DNA of 5,770 bases from NCBI GenBank assembly GCA_937967755.1, contig CALBTA010000140.1, positions 1 through 5,770 of the forward strand. The letters are read 5' to 3'. This DNA is from an uncultured Planctomycetaceae bacterium. GTDB taxonomy: Bacteria > Planctomycetota > Planctomycetia > Pirellulales > Pirellulaceae. Numbering within the stretch: the stretch's first letter is position 1; every line of letters starts with the position of its first letter. The position numbers were made by a program, and so were the translations under genes. Shown one piece after another: positions 1-3,517 of this stretch. A model generated the notes under the pieces. The model saw nothing but the letters and a program-made list of their open reading frames with translations. It did not search any database and was not told the DNA's origin.

Positions 1-93
1 GTTGTCGTAATTCAGATGTGCGGTACTGCATTCAGCGATCAGGCAGTACGCCTCGGCGATCCGTGCTATCTCCTCTCGACCGTTGTATCTCAC
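1..93 (-). CDS. Possible 5' fragment of a divergent gene, unknown product (partial)
   Basis: The minus strand is open from a stop at 147-145 to the window edge. A GTG at 93-91 would give a 31-residue N-terminus beginning VRYNGREEIARIAEAYC, which looks like an amphipathic helix rich in Glu, Ala and Ile. About two thirds of its codons end in G or C, slightly more than in the competing plus-strand frame. Against it, two plus-strand frames are also open here, the fragment is short, and the only Shine-Dalgarno-like bases (GAGG) sit too close to the GTG. I do not recognise a family. If real, it is divergent from the large gene at 214, and the repeats at 75-114 would lie at its start. It could equally be non-coding leader. 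Confidence 0.25.
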   Translation of the reverse strand, partial: MRYNGREEIARIAEAYCLIAECSTAHLNYDN

Positions 94-104
94 AACCTCG
101 ACCG
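75..104. repeat. Short direct repeat CTCGACCG flanking a small inverted repeat
   Basis: CTCGACCG occurs at 75-82 and again at 97-104, a 22-bp period or about two helical turns. Between the copies GTTGT (82-86) and ACAAC (92-96) form an inverted repeat around a 5-nt centre. The second direct copy runs into the palindrome at 99-114. Such phased repeats upstream of a gene can be operator half-sites, but no known regulator motif is recognised. Confidence 0.4.
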
Positions 105-114
105 GTACCGGTCG
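99..114. promoter_or_regulatory. Perfect 16-bp palindrome, possible operator
   Basis: CGACCGGTACCGGTCG is identical to its reverse complement over all 16 bases, and the symmetry stops at both edges. It lies 100 bp upstream of the ATG at 214 and about 20 bp upstream of the -35-like element at 134, a usual place for a dimeric transcription factor to bind. It would also sit just upstream of the possible divergent gene. The palindrome is seen directly; the operator role is inference. Confidence 0.4.
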
Positions 115-133
115 GACAAATCGCCCCGCGCAC

Positions 134-162
134 TTGTGACGTGATTAGCCCCAGCGGATAAT
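134..162 (+). promoter_or_regulatory. Candidate sigma70-like promoter
   Basis: TTGTGA at 134-139 and GATAAT at 157-162 are separated by exactly 17 nt. They match the TTGACA and TATAAT consensus at 4/6 and 5/6 positions. Transcription would start near 169, giving a leader of about 45 nt to the ATG at 214. GCCCC (148-152) and GGGGC (163-167) form a small inverted repeat that spans the -10-like element, so DNA or early-RNA structure may interfere. Planctomycete promoters are not well defined, so this is only a candidate. Confidence 0.4.
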
Positions 163-213
163 GGGGCGTACCAACACCCGCCTGATTTCCTCCCGGTAAC
201 ATCGTCGACCACC

Positions 214-285
214 ATGCGCACGACACTTCGCTCACTGCTTGTCCTCGCAATTTCTTGCTCATTTATCGTAGGTCTAGTCCAAGCG
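214..285 (+). other. Sec signal peptide
   Basis: Residues 1-24 have a basic start (R2, R6), a hydrophobic core (L8 to V22) and a cleavage-like ending V22-Q23-A24 before acidic D25-D26. This predicts export by Sec and cleavage by signal peptidase I. Cys15 lies inside the core without a good lipobox, so a lipoprotein is less likely. Confidence 0.8.
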
Positions 286-3200
286 GACGACCAGACAACT
301 GATGACACGGACAAGCAGGCAGCAGAATCACCAGCAGCGGAACAACAACCCGACGCTGAACCGGATCCGCCGCAGCCGGAAGCAGAACCCGACCCGCCTG
401 AGCCGACGATCATTCAGCCGCCGCAGTTCAAAGCGGGCGAGGCGATTTCGTTGTTTGACGGAGAGACGCTGAAAGGCTGGGTGACGCAGGATGGCAAGCC
501 GGTGACGCAAGGCTGGAAGGTGGTCGACGGGACGATTCACCGCGCAAGCCGCGGCGGCAACATCTTCTATCAGCATGAAGTGAACGACTTCGAGTTGACC
601 TTCGAGTGGAAGATCGAAAAGGGCGGCAACAACGGGTTGAAGTACCGCGTTCGCGAATACGGCGGCCGCGTGCTGGGTTGCGAGTACCAAATTCTCGGCG
701 AGGACAAGCCGAATTTTTCAATCGGCTCCTGCGGTTCGTTGTACGTGCTGTACGAACCGAACGAAAAGAAAAAGCTGAACCCGCCGGGCGAGTGGAACAG
801 GGCGAAGATCGTCGCCCACGGGCCTCGGCTGGAACATTGGCTTAATGGAGAGCAGATCGTGGTGGCCGATCTCGCTTCCAACCAATGGCGAAAGCGGCTG
901 ATGCGCAGCAAGTTTTCGCCGCACCAAGATTTCGCCCGCAATTCGGTCGGCCGCATCATGCTGACCGAACATGGCAGCAAAGTTTGGTACCGCAATTTAG
1001 AACTGACGCCGCTGAAGCCGAAAGAGATTCCACCCATCGCCCCCAAACCGCGCCCCAACGTGGTCGTGTTCCTCACCGACGATCAGGGAACGCTCGATGC
1101 CAACTGCTACGGGTCGAAGGATCTGCATACGCCCAATATGGACCGCATCGCCCGCAACGGCATCCGCTTCACGCAAGCTTACGCCCACACGGTTTGCTGC
1201 CCTGCACGGGCGTTGCTGTTGACCGGCCGCCACCCGCAGCGGTCGGGCGTGAACCGTTGGATGCAGGGCAACCTGAAAGCGAAAGATGGTCCGAACATGG
1301 CGCTTGATGAAGTGACGCTGGCCGAAGCCCTCCAGGCATCCGGCTACCGCACCGCATTGTTTGGCAAGTGGCACCTCGGCGCGGCGAAGACCCACGGCCC
1401 GACGAAGCAGGGCTTCGATGAATTCTTCGGCCACCGCGGCGGTTTCATCGATAACTTCAATCACCACTTCCTGCACGGAAAGGGTTACCACGACCTATAC
1501 CGCGGTACGGAAGAGCAATTCGCCGAAGACACTTACTTCCCCGACATGGTCGTCAGCGAGGCGAAGCGGTTCATCGATGAGAACGCCGGGAAGCCGTTCT
1601 TCTTGTACGTGCCGTTGAACATTCCGCACTATCCCGAACAGGCCGACCCGCAGTTCGACGACCGCTACGCTGATATGCCGATGCCGCGGCAGGCGTACGC
1701 GAAGATGATCAGTACGGTCGACGACTGCATCGGGCAAATTGTGAAGCGGCTGGACGAGTTGGACCTGCGCGACGATACGATCATCATGTACGCCAGCGAC
1801 AACGGGCATTCGGCCGAAGATTACGCGATCTCCGTTGACGATCACGCCAGCGGGCTGGCCAAAGGGACGAAATACGGGGCCAATGGCGGCGGCGGCAACA
1901 CCGGCAAGTGGCGCGGGCATAAGGGAACGTTTTTTGAAGGGGGCATTCGCGTGCCGGCGATGATCAGTTACCCGATGGGTCTGCCCAGCGGCAAAGTGCG
2001 CGACCAGGCGATTACGCTGGCCGATTTCTTCCCGACGATCTTGCAACTCTGCGATGCGAAGCTGCCCGACGCGAAGCTCGACGGCCAAAGCCTGCTGCCG
2101 ATCATCAAGTCGGCACAAACGCCTTCGCACCACGAAGTGATGCATTGGCAATGGCAAAACAACTGGGCCGTTCGCCAAGGCGATTGGAAGTTGATCTCGA
2201 CCGGCAAGCAACTTCACCTGGGCAACCTGGCTGAGAAAAACCCGGAGCAGAAAAACCACGCCGACGAGCAGCCGGAACTGGTCGTGCTGCTCAGTGCCTT
2301 GCACGACGACTTCGTCAACGACGTGAATGGATCGCCCGTCATCAACGGCAAGATCGAGCCGCCGACCGACGAAGAGGCGAAGAAGTACAACCTCGACAAG
2401 AATTTCTACCAGAAGCGGCTGAGCGTGCAGAACATTTTGATCGCCACCAGCGAGCGCGTCAGCGACACGGCGATTCGCGAGGCGGCATACCAGTTCGACA
2501 TGGTGATGCGTCACATCAACCCAGAGGTCGCCCAGCGGATTCGCGACAAAGAAGTGCTCTGCCTGCTGATCGGGCATGACGAATTCACATCCGACCTGCC
2601 GCAGTTCCCCACCGACAAAACCGGTAAGGAGCTTGACTTTTGGAACTGGCGGCAGCGCGGTTTTCTGACGCACAAGCTAGGCCGCCCGACCGTCGTCTTT
2701 GCCGAGGAGGACGTGCTGGAATACGAAGGGGGCATGCAGATTGAAAGTATCCTGATTCATGAATTCGGCCACGTGATTCATGGAGCGGGCTTCGATGATG
2801 CGTTGCAGAAGCGGCTGACCGATACGTTCAAGCGTGCCCAGGCCGCTGACATTTGGATGGACGGTCGAGCTGCGCAGCGTTTTCGCCGGGTGCAGGGTGA
2901 CGAGCCGGTGTTGCTGATTGACGCGCTCGAGAAATCCTTTCCCGATCAGTCCCGCGAGTTTCTGACGCAATGCCTCGACGGCGGCGATATTTTGGTCAAC
3001 GGAAAGCCGGCCAACTCAGACGTGAAAGTCACCGGTGAGGACGACGTGCTGATCGTCTTCGGCGGCGAGAAGGATTGCTACGCCCTCAAGAACCGGGCCG
3101 AATATTGGGCCGAAGGCGTGCAGTGTTGGTACGACACCAACCGCACGATGGACCACGACCACAACCACATTCACACCCGCGAGCAACTGAAGACCTACGA

Positions 3201-3420
3201 CCCGCACCTGGCGAAGCTGTGCGAGGACGTGCTAGGCGATTCGCGTTGGCGGTTCGTCTCGCCGCGCCAACGCGCCGGCAGCGGCCACTTGAAGGACTTC
3301 GACCCAGCCAAAAGCCCAGTCGCCACCGACCCCGAGCACATCCGCAACGCGGCCCTCGACTATTACGACGGCTACTGGAAAGAGTATTGGAACCGCCTGC
3401 AGGAGAAGCACGCAGAGTAA
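214..3420 (+). CDS. Exported fusion: DUF1080 + type I sulfatase + lethal-factor-like zinc peptidase with nested S4-like domain
   Basis: This 1068-residue protein joins three modules normally found in separate proteins. A signal peptide (1-24) and an acidic Pro/Glu-rich linker (25-75) precede a DUF1080 module (about 76-267), a complete sulfatase (about 280-690) and a zinc peptidase module (about 728-1010). The sulfatase has metal ligands D289/D290 and D529/N530, formylglycine Cys328, and K385, H387, H472 and K570. The peptidase has H849-E850-x-x-H853 with Y956 and E963. An in-frame stop at 142-144 leaves ATG 214 as the only start; no Shine-Dalgarno sequence is visible before it. The reading frame is intact across all module borders, so this is a true fusion, not an assembly of broken genes. 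Likely site of action is the periplasm or outside the cell, on sulfated glycans or glycoproteins (inference). The sulfatase would need a formylglycine-generating enzyme or anSME encoded elsewhere. Module identities are firm; substrate is unknown. Confidence 0.93.
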   Translation: MRTTLRSLLVLAISCSFIVGLVQADDQTTDDTDKQAAESPAAEQQPDAEPDPPQPEAEPDPPEPTIIQPPQFKAGEAISLFDGETLKGWVTQDGKPVTQGWKVVDGTIHRASRGGNIFYQHEVNDFELTFEWKIEKGGNNGLKYRVREYGGRVLGCEYQILGEDKPNFSIGSCGSLYVLYEPNEKKKLNPPGEWNRAKIVAHGPRLEHWLNGEQIVVADLASNQWRKRLMRSKFSPHQDFARNSVGRIMLTEHGSKVWYRNLELTPLKPKEIPPIAPKPRPNVVVFLTDDQGTLDANCYGSKDLHTPNMDRIARNGIRFTQAYAHTVCCPARALLLTGRHPQRSGVNRWMQGNLKAKDGPNMALDEVTLAEALQASGYRTALFGKWHLGAAKTHGPTKQGFDEFFGHRGGFIDNFNHHFLHGKGYHDLYRGTEEQFAEDTYFPDMVVSEAKRFIDENAGKPFFLYVPLNIPHYPEQADPQFDDRYADMPMPRQAYAKMISTVDDCIGQIVKRLDELDLRDDTIIMYASDNGHSAEDYAISVDDHASGLAKGTKYGANGGGGNTGKWRGHKGTFFEGGIRVPAMISYPMGLPSGKVRDQAITLADFFPTILQLCDAKLPDAKLDGQSLLPIIKSAQTPSHHEVMHWQWQNNWAVRQGDWKLISTGKQLHLGNLAEKNPEQKNHADEQPELVVLLSALHDDFVNDVNGSPVINGKIEPPTDEEAKKYNLDKNFYQKRLSVQNILIATSERVSDTAIREAAYQFDMVMRHINPEVAQRIRDKEVLCLLIGHDEFTSDLPQFPTDKTGKELDFWNWRQRGFLTHKLGRPTVVFAEEDVLEYEGGMQIESILIHEFGHVIHGAGFDDALQKRLTDTFKRAQAADIWMDGRAAQRFRRVQGDEPVLLIDALEKSFPDQSREFLTQCLDGGDILVNGKPANSDVKVTGEDDVLIVFGGEKDCYALKNRAEYWAEGVQCWYDTNRTMDHDHNHIHTREQLKTYDPHLAKLCEDVLGDSRWRFVSPRQRAGSGHLKDFDPAKSPVATDPEHIRNAALDYYDGYWKEYWNRLQEKHAE
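286..438 (+). other. Acidic Pro/Glu/Ala-rich linker with a short repeat
   Basis: Residues 25-75 are low-complexity and probably disordered. They start with an Asp/Thr-rich part and end in a Pro-rich part with a near-tandem repeat of the type AEPDPPQP and AEPDPPEP. It probably spaces the enzyme from the membrane or cell wall after export. Confidence 0.7.
439..1014 (+). other. DUF1080 / 3-keto-disaccharide hydrolase-type domain
   Basis: Residues 76-267 show the family's landmarks: ISLFDGETLKGW at the start (78-89), a GWKVVDGTI strand, a DFELTFEWKIEKGGNNGLKYR segment, a GCEYQIL strand, a GEWNRAKIVAHG strand, a HWLNGE turn, and the closing VWYRNLELTPL (257-267). The fold is a concanavalin-like beta-sandwich. 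Some members hydrolyse 3-keto-glycosides and many act only as sugar-binding modules; which applies here cannot be told from the sequence. Confidence 0.85.
1051..2283 (+). other. Type I sulfatase domain (alkaline-phosphatase superfamily)
   Basis: Residues 280-690 start with PNVVVFLTDDQG (281-292; D289 and D290 bind Ca). C328-C329-P330-A331-R332 followed by ALLLTG is the first sulfatase signature, and GYRTALFGKWHLG (377-389) the second. NIPHYP gives H472, MYASDNG gives D529 and N530, and HKGTFFEGGIRVP gives K570. The expected residues for hydrolysis of sulfate esters are all present. A later VRQGDWKLI strand and a short C-terminal subdomain ending near 690 are also family-like. The exact S1 subfamily cannot be assigned by eye. 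Confidence 0.93.
1195..1197 (+). other. Formylglycine precursor Cys328
   Basis: Cys328 opens the CxPxR motif, here CCPAR, and is the residue converted to formylglycine in Cys-type sulfatases. Ala takes the more common Ser position, which the family signature allows. The adjacent Cys329 fills the variable position. Confidence 0.85.
2758..2772 (+). other. Zinc-binding HEFGH motif
   Basis: H849-E850-F851-G852-H853 is the HExxH zincin motif. The third ligand is predicted to be E963, encoded at 3100-3102, after a spacer that is longer than in lethal factor because of the nested insertion. Confidence 0.85.
2890..3060 (+). other. S4-like domain nested in the peptidase
   Basis: Residues 893-949 read like an S4 RNA-binding fold. 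A LIDALEKSFPDQSREFLTQ helix pair (901-919) resembles the RluD/RsuA-type start, with the FPDxSR turn. After it come a DGGDILVNGK turn and strand (922-931, VNGK at 928-931), a K-VTGEDDVLIVF strand (938-949) and then return to the peptidase at Y956. The insertion accounts for the HExxH-to-Tyr distance of about 100 residues against about 38 in lethal factor. The call is by pattern only; another small beta-rich or ThiS-like fold is possible. Confidence 0.6.
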
Positions 3421-3430
3421 CCGAACATCC

Positions 3431-3504
3431 GTAGCAGCAGTCGTGAGACTTCTGGCAGTTCCACCTTAAAGGCGATTTGCCCGAACTCTCACGATTTCGG
3501 CTAC
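3431..3504. terminator. 74-bp imperfect palindrome between convergent genes; possible two-way terminator
   Basis: Base i pairs with base 6935-i from 3431 to 3504 with no bulge. The outer 27 positions give 22 Watson-Crick pairs and one G-T pair, including TCGTGAGA (3441-3448) with TCTCACGA (3487-3494) and GTAGC (3431-3435) with GCTAC (3500-3504). It begins 10 nt after the stop at 3418-3420 and ends 13 nt from the stop of the minus-strand gene, so both transcripts would form the hairpin. Neither side has a U-run, so a classic intrinsic terminator is not shown. An mRNA-end stabiliser or a small palindromic repeat element is the alternative. Confidence 0.5.
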
Positions 3505-3517
3505 TCAAAGCCAAGCC

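Larger units (their letters stand above)
2395..3243 (+). other. Anthrax-lethal-factor-like zinc metallopeptidase domain
   Basis: Residues 728-1010 begin with NFYQKRLSVQNILIATSERV and a helix after it. They then carry a DLPQF segment, IESILIHEFGHVIHGAG (843-859) with zinc ligands H849 and H853 and general base E850, and YALKNRAEYWAEGVQCWYD (956-974). In anthrax lethal factor the zinc residues are HEFGH plus E735, with catalytic Y728 seven residues before that Glu. Here Y956 and E963 have the same spacing and the same AE-aromatic-aromatic-AE context. The end, with HNHIHTREQL and a KTYDPHLAKL segment, is like related planctomycete proteins as I remember them. All catalytic residues are present, so an active secreted peptidase is likely. 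Substrate unknown. Confidence 0.8.

Noticed and set aside
256..258. Cys15 as a lipoprotein lipobox
   Set aside because: The residues before it (A12-I13-S14) fit the lipobox poorly, and the hydrophobic core continues to residue 22 before a good signal peptidase I site.
90..413. Minus-strand frame of 107 codons, Gly/Ser/Cys-rich
   Set aside because: It overlaps the signal peptide and Pro-rich linker of the real gene. Its Gly-Ser-Gly run is the antisense of that linker.
2054..2083. Tandem 15-bp repeat encoding DAKLP/DAKLD
   Set aside because: Only two imperfect copies within a loop of the sulfatase; likely chance or a minor duplication without function.
1495..2673. Long open frame of 392 codons on the minus strand
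   Set aside because: It lies fully opposite the sulfatase and peptidase modules, whose motifs prove the plus frame. The composition looks like a GC-codon shadow and no family is recognisable.
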